A stretch of DNA of 53,348 bases from Kutzneria sp. (GTDB lineage: Bacteria; Actinomycetota; Actinomycetes; Mycobacteriales; Pseudonocardiaceae), in assembly GCA_019239965.1 (NCBI GenBank), contig JAFAZC010000062.1, positions 1 to 53,348 of the forward strand, given 5' to 3'. The position numbers were made by a program, and so were the translations under genes. Positions 1-7,899 of this stretch are shown here, piece by piece. The notes beneath the pieces are model-generated. The model had not been told where the DNA came from, did not search any database, and saw nothing but the letters and a program-made list of their open reading frames with translations. Position 1 is the stretch's first letter, and every line of letters starts with the position of its first letter.

Positions 1-1
1 T

Positions 2-433
2 ATGAGCGTGTTGTCGACCGGCAGCCACGCCACCGAGGAGCACGTGCGGCTCGTCGAGCAGCTGCTTGGCGCGGTCGGCAAGGTGCTGCAAGTACCCGAA
101 GCGCAGCAGGACGCGGTGACCGCACTGTCCGGTTCCGGGCCCGCCTACTTCTTCTACCTGGTCGAGGCCATGATCGATGCCGGCATCCTGCTCGGGCTGC
201 CCAGGGCCGTCGCCACTGAGCTAATCATCCAGTCCGCCGTCGGCGCGGCCGCGATGCTGAACGACACCGGAGAGCACCCCGTGACACTGCGGGAGGCCGT
301 CACCTCGCCGGCGGGCACCACCATCATGGCGATCCGCGAACTGGAGAACCACGGTGTCCGGGCCGCGCTGCTCGCCGCCATCGAAGCCGCCAGGGATCGG
401 GCACGGGACCTGGGGCGGGAACACGAGGCGTGA
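2..433 (+). CDS. proC: Pyrroline-5-carboxylate reductase, C-terminal part (partial)
   Basis: The last step of proline synthesis: NAD(P)H-dependent reduction of 1-pyrroline-5-carboxylate to L-proline in the cytoplasm. The gene is cut by the window edge; the open frame runs from base 2, and the ATG there is internal because the N-terminal Rossmann domain is missing. What remains is the all-helical dimerisation and substrate domain, with the family signature ALSGSGPAYFF followed by EAMIDAG and, near the end, the TSPAGTT motif. The following genes (small HTH protein, bS22, epimerase, acyltransferase) are in the same order as Rv0500 to Rv0502 of Mycobacterium tuberculosis, which supports the call. 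Confidence 0.95.
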   Translation: MSVLSTGSHATEEHVRLVEQLLGAVGKVLQVPEAQQDAVTALSGSGPAYFFYLVEAMIDAGILLGLPRAVATELIIQSAVGAAAMLNDTGEHPVTLREAVTSPAGTTIMAIRELENHGVRAALLAAIEAARDRARDLGREHEA

Positions 434-454
434 CCCGGCCGGTGGATTCCCATG

Positions 455-466
455 TTTGTCGACAAA
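455..466. promoter_or_regulatory. 12-bp perfect palindrome in the proC-HTH intergenic region
   Basis: TTTGTCGACAAA is a perfect palindrome 22 bases after the proC stop. The 222-bp gap before the next start holds this and a second palindrome at 628-639, but no gene. Either could be an operator; no protein can be assigned to it from sequence alone. Confidence 0.3.
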
Positions 467-627
467 TCGGTGAGTGGTCGGTTTCGCCCAGTTGAATGGT
501 GCCATCGGGTGTACCGGTTCACCGCTCGGCGCATGGCTTGTCACGGACGTCGCAGGAGTCCCACCTGTCCCGCTACGCTCAACTGAGCACGTGCGTGTCG
601 ATACCGCCGGTGGGGAAGCCGACGGCG

Positions 628-639
628 CGACACGTGTCG
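628..639. promoter_or_regulatory. 12-bp perfect palindrome just upstream of a small HTH gene
   Basis: CGACACGTGTCG is perfectly symmetric and lies 16 bp before the ATG of the HTH protein at 656, overlapping or adjoining its ribosome binding site (GAAGGA, 639-644). The position would suit autoregulation, but that is inference. Confidence 0.35.
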
Positions 640-655
640 AAGGATGCGGTGATAC

Positions 656-874
656 ATGCTGGCGCAGCAGAAGGAGACCGAATATTCCGGCCTCGCACAG
701 GTGCGATTCCTCACGGTCGCCGAGGTGGCCGTCCTGATGCGGGTGTCCAAGATGACGGTGTACCGGCTGGTGCACTCGGGTGACCTCCCGGCGGTCCGGG
801 TCGGGAAGTCGTTCCGGGTCCCCGAGGAGGCCGTGCACGCCTATCTGGAGAACGCCTACTACGACGCGGGGTGA
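656..874 (+). CDS. Small excisionase/BldC-type helix-turn-helix DNA-binding protein
   Basis: A 72-residue cytoplasmic protein made almost entirely of one winged-helix domain of the MerR/excisionase/BldC type. Residues 17-66 read FLTVAEVAVLMRVSKMTVYR followed by a wing (AVRVGKSFRVP). It corresponds in position and type to Rv0500A of M. tuberculosis, between proC and the bS22 gene. The ATG is preceded by GAAGGA at a spacing of about 11. With no effector domain it probably binds DNA cooperatively, as BldC does. A second, true BldC lies at 36377-36610. The target genes cannot be told from sequence; two palindromes upstream are candidate sites. Confidence 0.85.
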   Translation: MLAQQKETEYSGLAQVRFLTVAEVAVLMRVSKMTVYRLVHSGDLPAVRVGKSFRVPEEAVHAYLENAYYDAG

Positions 875-891
875 GAGAACTGTCCTGCCGC

Positions 892-915
892 CCGGCTGGC
901 ACTGCTGCCAGCCGG
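892..915 (+). terminator. Hairpin after the small HTH gene
   Basis: CCGGCTGGCA and TGCCAGCCGG form a perfect 10-bp stem around a 4-base loop (CTGC), 17 bp after the HTH stop codon. No U-tract follows, which is common for actinobacterial terminators. It separates the HTH gene from the bS22 transcript. Confidence 0.6.
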
Positions 916-929
916 TTCAGGCCTGCGGG

Positions 930-935
930 TAGGAT
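930..935 (+). promoter_or_regulatory. Putative -10 box (TAGGAT) for bS22
   Basis: TAGGAT matches the actinobacterial TANNNT -10 consensus and lies between the terminator at 892-915 and the bS22 gene. It would give a leader of roughly 180 nt. No convincing -35 element is seen. Confidence 0.35.
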
Positions 936-1124
936 AGAGTGCCGGTAGTTACCAACCTGGCCGAAGGCGGGCAGTTCGCACAGGTCGCTGGGGCGTCCTG
1001 GCCAGCCTGCTCTCGGTCTTCCTGGTAAGGGGCCGTTCGCGCCTGGTGCCGTATCCACGACAGCAGTGGTGGCTGGAGCCGGCCTGGGCGCCCGAACCTC
1101 ACCGTCTACAGCTAAGGACCCCGT

Positions 1125-1226
1125 ATGGGCTCGGTCATCAAGAAGCGGCGTAAGCGTATGTCGAAGAAGAAGCACCGCAAGCTGCTTCGCAAGACCAGGG
1201 TGCAGCGCCGCAAGCGCGGCAAGTGA
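1125..1226 (+). CDS. 30S ribosomal protein bS22 (mS38/AURKAIP1-COX24-like), 33 aa
   Basis: A 33-residue, extremely basic protein starting [19 protein letters not shown] and ending KRGK, about half Lys and Arg. This matches the small actinobacterial ribosomal protein bS22, described from the Mycobacterium smegmatis 70S structure and related to mitochondrial mS38; older annotations call it an AURKAIP1/COX24-domain protein. It sits in the decoding region of the small subunit. The ATG follows AAGGA at 1114-1118. The gene order proC, HTH, bS22, epimerase is the mycobacterial one (Rv0500B). A leader of about 190 nt with no other gene precedes it. Confidence 0.93.
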   Translation: MGSVIKKRRKRMSKKKHRKLLRKTRVQRRKRGK

Positions 1227-1400
1227 GGCACTTGATCTGAGCCTGGCGGCACTCGTACGTCCCGATGGGTGCCGCCTCTGGTTTGCTCAGGCCACCCGCG
1301 ATGACTCCGTGTGACCTGTGGCGGCGATGGACGCCGCGCGCTGCCTGGCGTATGTGCCAGGGGGTAGCATCGCGCTCGTCGTCCACCCGTAGGGAGTCGC

Positions 1401-2444
1401 ATGACGCCCAACGTCGTCCTCGTCACCGGAGTCAGCCGCTTCCTCGGCGGCCACCTCGCCGCACGGCTCGCGGCCAACTCGGCGATCGAGCGGGTCATCG
1501 GTGTTGACACCGTTCCGCCCCCTCGAGATCTGCTGCGCAGAATGGGGCGGGCCGAGTTCGTCCGGGCCGATATCCGTAACCCGCTCGTCACCAAGGTGAT
1601 CGCTGGCGCGAAGGTGGACACGGTCGTGCACACCTCCATCACCGCCAACCCGGCTGGACCGGCCGGTCGTGTGGTGATGAAGGAGATGAACGTCATCGGC
1701 ACCATGCAGCTGCTTGCCGCCTGTCAGCGTTCGCCGCGAGTGGGCAAACTGGTGGTGAAGTCGACGAGTGCTGTGTACGGCGCCAGCTCCCGCGATCCAG
1801 CGATGTTCACCGAGGACATGGCGCCCAAGGACCTCCCGCCGGGCGGCTACGCCAAGGACGCGGTGGAGATCGAGGGCTACATCCGGGGGTTCAGCCGCCG
1901 CAGGCCGGATGTCGGGGTCACGACGCTGCGGTTCGCCAACTTCATCGGACCCCGTATTGACACGGTCCTGACCAGGTACTTCGCTCTTCCTGTCGTGCCA
2001 ACGGTGCTCGGCTACGACGCACGCGTGCAGCTCTTGCACTCCGATGACGCGCTCGCGGTCGTCGAACGGGCCGTCCTGCACGAGCTCCCCGGAACGTACA
2101 ACGTCGGCGGAGACGGGGTGCTGCTGCTGTCCCAGGCGATCCGCAGGGCCGGGCGGATCGGGGTGGCGGTGCCGAGCATGGCCGTTCCATTCCTCAGCCA
2201 ACTGGTGCGCAGTACGCGTCTTGTCGACTTCTCCCCCGACCAGGTGCGGTTTCTCAACTTTGGCCGGGTGGTGGACACCACGAAGCTCAAACGCGACTTC
2301 GGATTCACGCCGAGGTGGACGACGGCCACGGCGTTCGACGACTACGTGAGCGGCAGGGCGCTGCGCCCGGTACTCGACCCCGACAGGCTGGCGGCCGCGG
2401 AGCGGGGCATCCTCGACCTCGCCGCCAGACTCCCCATCAGGTGA
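1401..2444 (+). CDS. NAD-dependent epimerase/dehydratase (extended SDR family)
   Basis: A 347-residue cytoplasmic extended short-chain dehydrogenase/reductase. Residues 4-22 carry the Rossmann start VVLVTGVSRFLGGHLAARL, a variant of TGxxGxxG in which the second glycine position is altered. The VKSTSAVYG stretch holds the catalytic Ser, but the usual YxxxK appears only weakly as GGYAKDAVE, so the tyrosine is followed by AK rather than GxxK. It is the positional counterpart of Rv0501 (annotated galE2), but UDP-sugar specificity is not shown. Start ATG has AGGGAG at 1391-1396. The acyltransferase gene follows after 13 bp, so the two are probably one transcript. Membrane or envelope lipid/sugar modification is a guess from that pairing. 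Confidence 0.85.
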   Translation: MTPNVVLVTGVSRFLGGHLAARLAANSAIERVIGVDTVPPPRDLLRRMGRAEFVRADIRNPLVTKVIAGAKVDTVVHTSITANPAGPAGRVVMKEMNVIGTMQLLAACQRSPRVGKLVVKSTSAVYGASSRDPAMFTEDMAPKDLPPGGYAKDAVEIEGYIRGFSRRRPDVGVTTLRFANFIGPRIDTVLTRYFALPVVPTVLGYDARVQLLHSDDALAVVERAVLHELPGTYNVGGDGVLLLSQAIRRAGRIGVAVPSMAVPFLSQLVRSTRLVDFSPDQVRFLNFGRVVDTTKLKRDFGFTPRWTTATAFDDYVSGRALRPVLDPDRLAAAERGILDLAARLPIR

Positions 2445-2457
2445 GAGAGGCAGCACT

Positions 2458-3489
2458 GTGCCCGATGCCAGAGTGATCCCACTGCACGGCGCCGACCAGT
2501 CCGCCCCGAGGCCAGAACCAGTGGCAGGCCGACCAAGGACCGAGCGTGCCATGCGCACCGCCGGCGGTCATGATGCCGGGGACCGAACTACTGGGAACCG
2601 GGCTGCTGAGGAACGGGCCGCGGGGGAAACGGGGCCATCGACCGGTGCGGACTGGGAGCGGAGACTGGCCGGCGTGCTCGCCTTCGCGCGCCGCAGGCTC
2701 ACCGGCGAGTACCAGGTCGACGAGTTCGGCTTCGACTCGGATCTGACCGACAACATGCTGATCCCCGCGCTGCGGCCGCTGTACGAGAAATGGTTCCGGG
2801 TCGAGACCGTCGGACTGTCCAACGTGCCGTCTGCCAGCGGAGCCCTGCTGGTGGCCAACCATTCGGGCACGGTTCCGCTGGACGCCGTGATGACCGGGTT
2901 CGCCGTGCACGAGCATCACCCCGCCCGTCGCCACCTGAGGATGCTCGGCGCCGATCTGGTGTTCCAGCTTCCGATGATCAGTTCGTTGGCCCGCAAGACG
3001 GGGCAGACCCTCGCCTGCGGCCCCGACGCCGAGCGGTTGCTGCGGGAAGGCGAGCTGGTCGGCGTGTGGCCGGAAGGATTCAAGGGCATCGGCAAGCCGT
3101 TCAAGGACCGGTACAAGCTCCAGCGGTTCGGGCGAGGGGGATTTGTCTCCGCGGCGCTGCGCACCGCTACGCCGATCATCCCGGTGTCCATCGTCGGTGC
3201 CGAGGAGATCTATCCCAAGATCGGTGAGATCAGGTTCCTGGCGCGGCTGTTCGGTCTCCCGTACTTCCCGGTGACCCCCTTCTTCCCGCTGTTGGGCCCG
3301 CTCGGCATGGTCCCGCTGCCGTCGAAGTGGTACATCGAGTTCGGTGAGCCGATCCCGACCGACGAGTTCGACGCCGGTGCGGCGGACGATCCGATGCTGG
3401 TGTTCAACCTGACCGACCAGGTGCGGGAGACCATTCAGCAGACCCTCTACCGTCTGCTCACCCAGCGGCGCAACGTCTTCATGGGGTGA
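2458..3489 (+). CDS. PlsC-type lysophospholipid acyltransferase family protein
   Basis: A 343-residue acyltransferase that would transfer an acyl chain to a glycerolipid or related acceptor at the inner face of the membrane. The acyltransferase block I histidine-aspartate motif appears as NHSGTVPLD (about residues 135-143; H-x4-D is here HSGTVPLD, one residue longer), and block III as VWPEGFKGIGK (about 203-213). The N-terminal 60 residues are charged and low in complexity, with no signal peptide. GTG start with a GAGAGAGG ribosome site. It is the counterpart of Rv0502 and is probably co-transcribed with the epimerase. Substrate unknown. Confidence 0.85.
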   Translation: MPDARVIPLHGADQSAPRPEPVAGRPRTERAMRTAGGHDAGDRTTGNRAAEERAAGETGPSTGADWERRLAGVLAFARRRLTGEYQVDEFGFDSDLTDNMLIPALRPLYEKWFRVETVGLSNVPSASGALLVANHSGTVPLDAVMTGFAVHEHHPARRHLRMLGADLVFQLPMISSLARKTGQTLACGPDAERLLREGELVGVWPEGFKGIGKPFKDRYKLQRFGRGGFVSAALRTATPIIPVSIVGAEEIYPKIGEIRFLARLFGLPYFPVTPFFPLLGPLGMVPLPSKWYIEFGEPIPTDEFDAGAADDPMLVFNLTDQVRETIQQTLYRLLTQRRNVFMG

Positions 3490-3549
3490 ACGCGCCACCC
3501 GGTCGGATGACGACGTCCGCCTTCTCAGGCGGTCGGCCCACGACGTGCC

Positions 3550-3555
3550 TACGCT
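3550..3555 (+). promoter_or_regulatory. -10 box (TACGCT), probable leaderless start
   Basis: TACGCT ends 6 nt before the GTG at 3562, where the first transcribed base is expected. There is no ribosome binding site before that GTG, so translation probably begins at the 5' end of the mRNA. Confidence 0.45.
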
Positions 3556-3561
3556 GACGTC

Positions 3562-4071
3562 GTGGGACTGCTGTCCAGGAGGTCGGCCCTGTTCGCGGCG
3601 CCGGCGGGCTTGACTGCGGTGGTCGGTGTCAGCGCCGTGTCCACCGGGGCGGTGCCGGCCGCCGCGTCGCCTGCGGCCTCACCTACCGAGACGTTTACCC
3701 TCGTCGCGGCACGTGCCAAGAACTCGCTGCCGACCGCGCCGACAGTGGGCACTTCGTTCGCGATGTTGCTCGAACTGTTCGACATGAGCGCGGGTGCGGC
3801 GGGGGACGGCTCGATACTCGGCGCCGTCGTGAACCTCACCGCCGACACCCCACCGAAGGTCGTCGTACAGAGCGAGATCGTGTTGCGGCTGCGCGACAAG
3901 GGAGAACTGCACCTGAGCACGATGCACGCCCTTGTGGTGCCGTCACCGGTGGCCAACCCGCTGGCGATCGTCGGTGGTACCGACGCGTACGCATCGGTCC
4001 GCGGCGATGGGACGATCAGCTACCCCACGGCTGACCGGATCGACCTGACACTGCGGATCATGACCGGCTGA
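3562..4071 (+). CDS. Secreted allene-oxide-cyclase/dirigent-barrel-like protein
   Basis: A 169-residue exported protein. The N-terminus LLSRRSALFAAPAGLTAVVG has twin arginines followed by a hydrophobic stretch and small residues (AAASPAAS), which suggests Tat export. The mature part looks like the eight-stranded barrel shared by allene oxide cyclase and dirigent proteins; the clearest hallmark is the C-terminal LAIVGGTDAYASVRGDGT (about 135-152). Bacterial members have no well-defined role. It lies alone between the acyltransferase and a YbjQ gene, apparently with its own leaderless promoter. Family assignment is by motif recognition only. Confidence 0.65.
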   Translation: MGLLSRRSALFAAPAGLTAVVGVSAVSTGAVPAAASPAASPTETFTLVAARAKNSLPTAPTVGTSFAMLLELFDMSAGAAGDGSILGAVVNLTADTPPKVVVQSEIVLRLRDKGELHLSTMHALVVPSPVANPLAIVGGTDAYASVRGDGTISYPTADRIDLTLRIMTG

Positions 4072-4106
4072 ACTCCGATTCGCCAGCTTCCATGGCGCGG
4101 CGCGAC

Positions 4107-4112
4107 TAGGAT
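4107..4112 (+). promoter_or_regulatory. -10 box (TAGGAT), probable leaderless start
   Basis: TAGGAT ends 8 nt before the ATG at 4121, and no Shine-Dalgarno sequence precedes that ATG. Confidence 0.45.
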
Positions 4113-4120
4113 CGGCGGCC

Positions 4121-4561
4121 ATGAACCAGCCTGCTCCTCCGCAGTTCCCGATCCTCATCTCGACCATGAACGATGTGCCGGGATGCCGGATTACCCATGT
4201 TTTCGGCGAGGTCTTCGGGATCACCGTGCGCAGCCGTGCGTTCGGGGTGAACTTCGTGGCCGGCCTGAAGTCGCTCGGTGGCGGTGAGATCACCCAGTAC
4301 ACGAAGATGCTCACCGACTCCCGGAACGAGGCCGTCGGCCGGATGGCGCAGATGGCGATGGGGTATGGCGCCAACGCGGTGCTGGCGATGCGATTCGACT
4401 GCAATGAGATCGCGCAGACGATGAGCGAGATCGCCGCGTATGGCACCGCGGTGTACGTGGTCCCCGCGGACCAGCCCCAGCAGCCGGTCCAGCCTGCGAT
4501 GCAGGCCCAGTCCCCAATGCAGGCCCAGCAGCAGGCGTACCCGCAGCAACAACAGCACTGA
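4121..4561 (+). CDS. YbjQ/UPF0145 family protein with Gln-rich tail
   Basis: A 146-residue cytoplasmic protein. Residues 7-110 are a YbjQ (UPF0145) domain: ILISTMNDVPGCRITHVFGEV, then ARN-type helix residues (SRNEAVGRMAQMAMGYGANAVLAMRFD) and a terminal strand. YbjQ proteins form ring-like pentamers and are often listed as putative heavy-metal binding, but the function is not established. After residue 118 comes a low-complexity tail of Pro, Gln and Met (QPQQPVQPAMQAQSPMQAQQ), probably disordered. Monocistronic, with its own promoter and a strong hairpin after it. Confidence 0.88.
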   Translation: MNQPAPPQFPILISTMNDVPGCRITHVFGEVFGITVRSRAFGVNFVAGLKSLGGGEITQYTKMLTDSRNEAVGRMAQMAMGYGANAVLAMRFDCNEIAQTMSEIAAYGTAVYVVPADQPQQPVQPAMQAQSPMQAQQQAYPQQQQH

Positions 4562-4577
4562 GCACGACCTGAGCGTT

Positions 4578-4607
4578 CCGGTCCCTGCGAACGCCCACAG
4601 GGACCGG
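4578..4607 (+). terminator. Hairpin after the YbjQ gene
   Basis: CCGGTCCCTG and CAGGGACCGG form a perfect 10-bp stem with a 10-base loop, 17 bp after the stop codon. No U-tract. Confidence 0.65.
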
Positions 4608-4701
4608 CGCCATGATCGGCGTGACCCTTCACCGGCGAGCGGTAAGAAGTCGCCCTGTTTCGCCACTACCAGGTGAGATATCCGGTGGAGGGAGCAAGCC
4701 T

Positions 4702-5253
4702 ATGGCCGACACACTGCCGATCGAGCAGTTCACGTCGATGTATCGACGGCACTACCCCGCGGTCCTGGCCTACGCCGCCAGCCAGGTAGGCAGACAGTCA
4801 GCTGAAGAAGTGGTCAGCGATACGTTCATGGTGGCGTGGCGTCGACTCGACGACATACCGATACCCCCGTTGCCCTGGCTGCTCGGCGTGACCCGTAATC
4901 ACGTGCGGCAACTGCGTCGTACCGCCGACCGCCACCGGACAGCAGTCATGCGGGACGGTACCCAGGCTTGGTGGGAGCGGGCGGTCGCTGATGTCGCGGA
5001 CGTGGTCGCCGACCGCGCCACCGTGATCCGCGCGGCGGTCACGCTGTCCGATCACGACCGCGAAGTACTGACCCTGATCGCCTGGCACGGCTTGGACGCC
5101 ACGAAGGCGGCCAAGGTCCTCGGCTGCTCGGCACCGACCTTCATGGTCCGGCTGCACCGCGCGAGACGCCGGCTGGAGAAGGCGATGGATACCGAGTCAC
5201 GCCAGCAGTCGGACTGTCCCATTCGGACGCTGCCCACCGCATTGTGCCGATGA
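4702..5253 (+). CDS. RNA polymerase sigma factor, sigma-70 (ECF-type)
   Basis: A 183-residue extracytoplasmic-function-type sigma factor. Region 2 covers about residues 9-60 (FTSMYRRHYPAVLAYAASQV, then AEEVVSDTFMVAWRRL, the -10-contacting helix); region 4 covers about 113-165 (LSDHDREVLTLIAWHGLDAT, with the HTH KAAKVLGCSAPTFMVRLHRA). The ATG at 4702 is chosen because GGTGGAGGG precedes it and homology begins there, although the frame is open 90 nt further upstream. A membrane protein gene starts 17 bp downstream and probably encodes its partner or effector. No recognisable ECF promoter pair was found nearby. Confidence 0.9.
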   Translation: MADTLPIEQFTSMYRRHYPAVLAYAASQVGRQSAEEVVSDTFMVAWRRLDDIPIPPLPWLLGVTRNHVRQLRRTADRHRTAVMRDGTQAWWERAVADVADVVADRATVIRAAVTLSDHDREVLTLIAWHGLDATKAAKVLGCSAPTFMVRLHRARRRLEKAMDTESRQQSDCPIRTLPTALCR

Positions 5254-5270
5254 CCTGGAAGGGGCCAACG

Positions 5271-6428
5271 ATGAATAGTGACAATGACGTGCTGCGAACA
5301 CTTGCCGAGGCGCGGCCGCGGTGCCTTGCGGATTTGGACTTGCTCGACCATGACCGTCAGGAGGACACCCTGCGGGCCATCCTGTCCCAACCTCGAGGAT
5401 CGGCTGAGCCCACCGGGCCGAACCGTCCGGTCAGGCACCTGCGGCTTGCGGTGCCGATTGCCGCAGCCGTGGCCGCCTTAGCGGCGATCGGTGTTTCTCC
5501 TCTGCTCCGCGGTACCGCCGAGCCGAATGCGCCGGTCGAAGTCGCGTCACCGCAGGTGATTCTCTCCGCCGCCGCGAACAATGTCCTCAACATCGGTGCC
5601 AGCACTGGCCGTTACTGGCATGTGGCGACTCGTACCCACTTGGTGGATGTGGCCGGCACGGACCAGGATCCCTACCTCGCCACTCACGATGACGGCCTGG
5701 AGTACTGGTCAAGCCAGACGAAGGGAGGCGACAGCTGGTTCGTCACCGGTATCGACGAAAAGTCGGCTCCACTGGGGCCATCCGACGCCGCGGCATGGAA
5801 GCGCGCCGGTTCGCCACAACCGATCATTCCGGCGAGGTTGGCCAAGCTCGGCGAGCGAGTGACAATTGCCAAGCCGACGATCTTCCACAACATGTCAGGT
5901 GGCTACTACGCTGTCTTCGGTGGAGGCAACGTCTCCTTGCAGGACCTACAGACGCTTCCTGCCAACTTCAAGGCGCTGACCGATTATCTCGCCGTCAAGT
6001 TTCAACGGCTACGGAGCAGCGGTACCGCGTTCGACGGACCCAAAGAGCAGACGGCGTGGATGTTCGATGAGCTCCGCTCGTTGCTGGTGTTGCCTGTTTC
6101 CTCGCAAATGAGAGCGGCCGCCTGCCAGGCGATCGCCGCCCTACCCGGCGTCCGCTCGTTGGGACGCGTCACCGACCCGATGGGGCGTGTCGGAAGCGGA
6201 GTGGCCATGGATGAGAAGGGGCAGACTTTCGACGTGCCGCTGGAACAGCAGCTAATCGTCGACGACCACACCGGCCTTCCCCTGTCCCTTCAGGACGTCG
6301 CGAAGGCGCAGAGCAAGGTCAATCCGGAAATCACCGTGGGGACGGCGGTTTTCGGCCAGACGATGACCAGCATCGGTATGACGGACGCCGAACCCGCCTT
6401 CCCTCCAGACGCCATCCATGAGAACTGA
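5271..6428 (+). CDS. Membrane-anchored partner of the sigma factor (CU044_5270-like)
   Basis: A 385-residue protein with a cytoplasmic N-terminus (about 1-58, including a DLDLLDHDRQEDTLRAIL helix), one membrane span (about 59-82, LRLAVPIAAAVAALAAIGVS) and a long outside domain. The arrangement, a sigma factor gene 17 bp upstream and a single-span protein with an external domain, matches the actinobacterial family annotated CU044_5270, which habitually follows ECF sigma genes. An anti-sigma role is plausible but no zinc-binding HxxxCxxC motif is present. ATG 5271 is preceded by GGAAGGGG. The external domain has no catalytic motif that I recognise. Confidence 0.7.
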   Translation: MNSDNDVLRTLAEARPRCLADLDLLDHDRQEDTLRAILSQPRGSAEPTGPNRPVRHLRLAVPIAAAVAALAAIGVSPLLRGTAEPNAPVEVASPQVILSAAANNVLNIGASTGRYWHVATRTHLVDVAGTDQDPYLATHDDGLEYWSSQTKGGDSWFVTGIDEKSAPLGPSDAAAWKRAGSPQPIIPARLAKLGERVTIAKPTIFHNMSGGYYAVFGGGNVSLQDLQTLPANFKALTDYLAVKFQRLRSSGTAFDGPKEQTAWMFDELRSLLVLPVSSQMRAAACQAIAALPGVRSLGRVTDPMGRVGSGVAMDEKGQTFDVPLEQQLIVDDHTGLPLSLQDVAKAQSKVNPEITVGTAVFGQTMTSIGMTDAEPAFPPDAIHEN

Positions 6429-6482
6429 CCACGTCGAAAGTTGTTGATGACGATGTCCACGATACGAACATAGGCTTTCGCC

Positions 6483-6946
6483 GTGATTGTCACCGGCGTG
6501 GTGGCGGTCGCCCCGCTCACCGTCGGGAACGCCACCGCGCTAGGTGCACCGGCGGCCGGTGGCGGTGATCTCACCGTGTCCGGACCGATGGGAAACCGCC
6601 CAGCCGTCGGACGAAGGTGTGTCGCGCATGATGTCCGACGTCGCCGCGTCGGGGCCCGCCGACGGATGGGTGGTCGGCACCAAGGCCGGAAACGACAAGA
6701 TCGACACGATCACCGAACACTAGAACGAAACGATCTGGACCGACGTTGCTTCCAACACCCATGGCATGGCAACCCAGCTCATGTGGACCGCCGTACCGAA
6801 GCCACCGCCAAAGTCCGATCAGCGTGATCCTCGGTATCGCCAACGTTCCGGGCACGGCAGGAGTCCTCGGCGTGGGCCGGATCGGGGATCTGTCCGCCAC
6901 GATCGACAACCAGTGGGGCCTGGTGGCCGAGCACGGGCTGAACTGA
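6483..6946 (+). pseudogene. Remnant of a secreted beta-propeller repeat protein
   Basis: Three frames are needed to follow one protein. From 6483 (GTG) a signal-peptide-like start reads VIVTGVVAVAPLTVGNATAL; near 6598 it must shift to another frame that reads MMSDVAASGPADGWVVGTKA and DKIDTITEH, is stopped by TAG at 6721, continues NETIWTDVAS to about 6810, then shifts again to SVILGIANVPGTAGVLGVGR and ends at 6946. These phrases fit the repeat of actinobacterial secreted propeller proteins (DVAA..S..DAWAVG, then EHWNGT.W..V). Two frameshifts, one stop and a short length mark it as decayed. The 570-bp gap between flanking genes contains nothing else. Confidence 0.7.
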
Positions 6947-6951
6947 GTACC

Positions 6952-6990
6952 GGTGGTGGCCTCTGCCCGCACACGACAGGGGCCACCACC
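6952..6990. terminator. Bidirectional terminator between convergent units
   Basis: GGTGGTGGCC (6952-6961) pairs perfectly with GGCCACCACC (6981-6990), and the stem extends by a G-U pair and three more pairs (14 bp in all). ATTTCGT follows on the + strand. It sits between the propeller remnant and the convergent HAD gene, only 6 bp from the latter's stop. Confidence 0.75.
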
Positions 6991-6996
6991 ATTTCG

Positions 6997-7899
6997 TCAG
7001 CCGCGGCCCCGGCGGCGGTAGGCGCGGCCGGCCGCGAGGGCGCCGGCGAGGGCGCCGGCCCCGAGCACCGAGGGAACGCCGATCTTGGCGGCTTTTCGGC
7101 CAGTCCGGAAGTCGCGGATCTCCCAACCCCGCCTGCGGGCCAGGTCTCGCAGTGCGGGATCCGGGTTGACCGCGACCGCGGTGCCCGTGGTGGACAGCAT
7201 CGGCACGTCGTTGACCGAATCCGAGTATGCCGTGCAGCGGCGCAGGTCCAGCCCCTCCCGCGCGGCCAGTGCCCGCACCGCGTGCGCCTTGGCCTTGCCG
7301 TGCAGCAGGTCGCCGACGAGGCGGCCGGTGTAGATGCCGTCCTTGCTCTCCGCCACCGAGCCGAGGGCGCCGGTCAGCCCGAGTCTCCTCGCGATGATGG
7401 AAGCCAGCTCGACGGGTGTCGCCGTGACCAGCCAGACTCGCTGGCCGGCATCCTGGTGCATCTGCGCCAACGCCCTGGTACCCGACCAGATCCTGGCGGC
7501 CATCAGCTCGTCGTAGATCTCCTCGCTGAGTTTGATCAGCTCGTCGACACTGCGCCCGGCGACGAAGGACAGCGCCTGCTCGCGGCTCTCCCGCACGCTG
7601 CGCGGGTTCTCTTTGCCGACGATCCGGAACTTGACCTGCTTCCAGGCGAAACCGGCGAGGTCGGCGGTGGTGAAGTACTTCCGCGCGGCAAGGCCCCTTG
7701 CGAAGTGGAAGATCGACGCACCGACCATCATGGTGTTGTCGACGTCGAAGAACGCCGCGGCCGTCAGGTCGGGCGGCACCGCGAGGGATGCCTCCATCTC
7801 GGCTGCCGCCGCGACGGCCGCGTCGGCGGAGGCCTGTCCGGCCACCTCGGCCATTCGGTCCAGCTCCGCGGTTTCGGGCTTGTCATGCCTGCGTGGCAC
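6997..7899 (-). CDS. HAD-IB family phosphatase (SerB1-like)
   Basis: A 300-residue cytoplasmic phosphohydrolase of HAD subfamily IB. Motif I is FFDVDNTMM (DxDxT; the two Asp are nucleophile and acid/base), motif II is the TAT of [13 protein letters not shown], and motif IV is the DSVNDVPML acidic pair, with K at GKAKAHAV as motif III. The C-terminus ([22 protein letters not shown]) is hydrophobic and then basic. The start is taken as GTG 7899, because GGAGG lies 8 nt upstream; the frame remains open beyond. It is the counterpart of Rv0505c, annotated serB1; these may act on phosphoserine or another small phosphomonoester. A diverging gene starts at 8078. Confidence 0.85.
   Translation of the reverse strand: MPRRHDKPETAELDRMAEVAGQASADAAVAAAAEMEASLAVPPDLTAAAFFDVDNTMMVGASIFHFARGLAARKYFTTADLAGFAWKQVKFRIVGKENPRSVRESREQALSFVAGRSVDELIKLSEEIYDELMAARIWSGTRALAQMHQDAGQRVWLVTATPVELASIIARRLGLTGALGSVAESKDGIYTGRLVGDLLHGKAKAHAVRALAAREGLDLRRCTAYSDSVNDVPMLSTTGTAVAVNPDPALRDLARRRGWEIRDFRTGRKAAKIGVPSVLGAGALAGALAAGRAYRRRGRG

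Noticed and set aside
3517-3532. Hairpin CCGCCT/AGGCGG after the acyltransferase gene
   Set aside because: Only 6 bp and no U-tract, so too weak to call a terminator.
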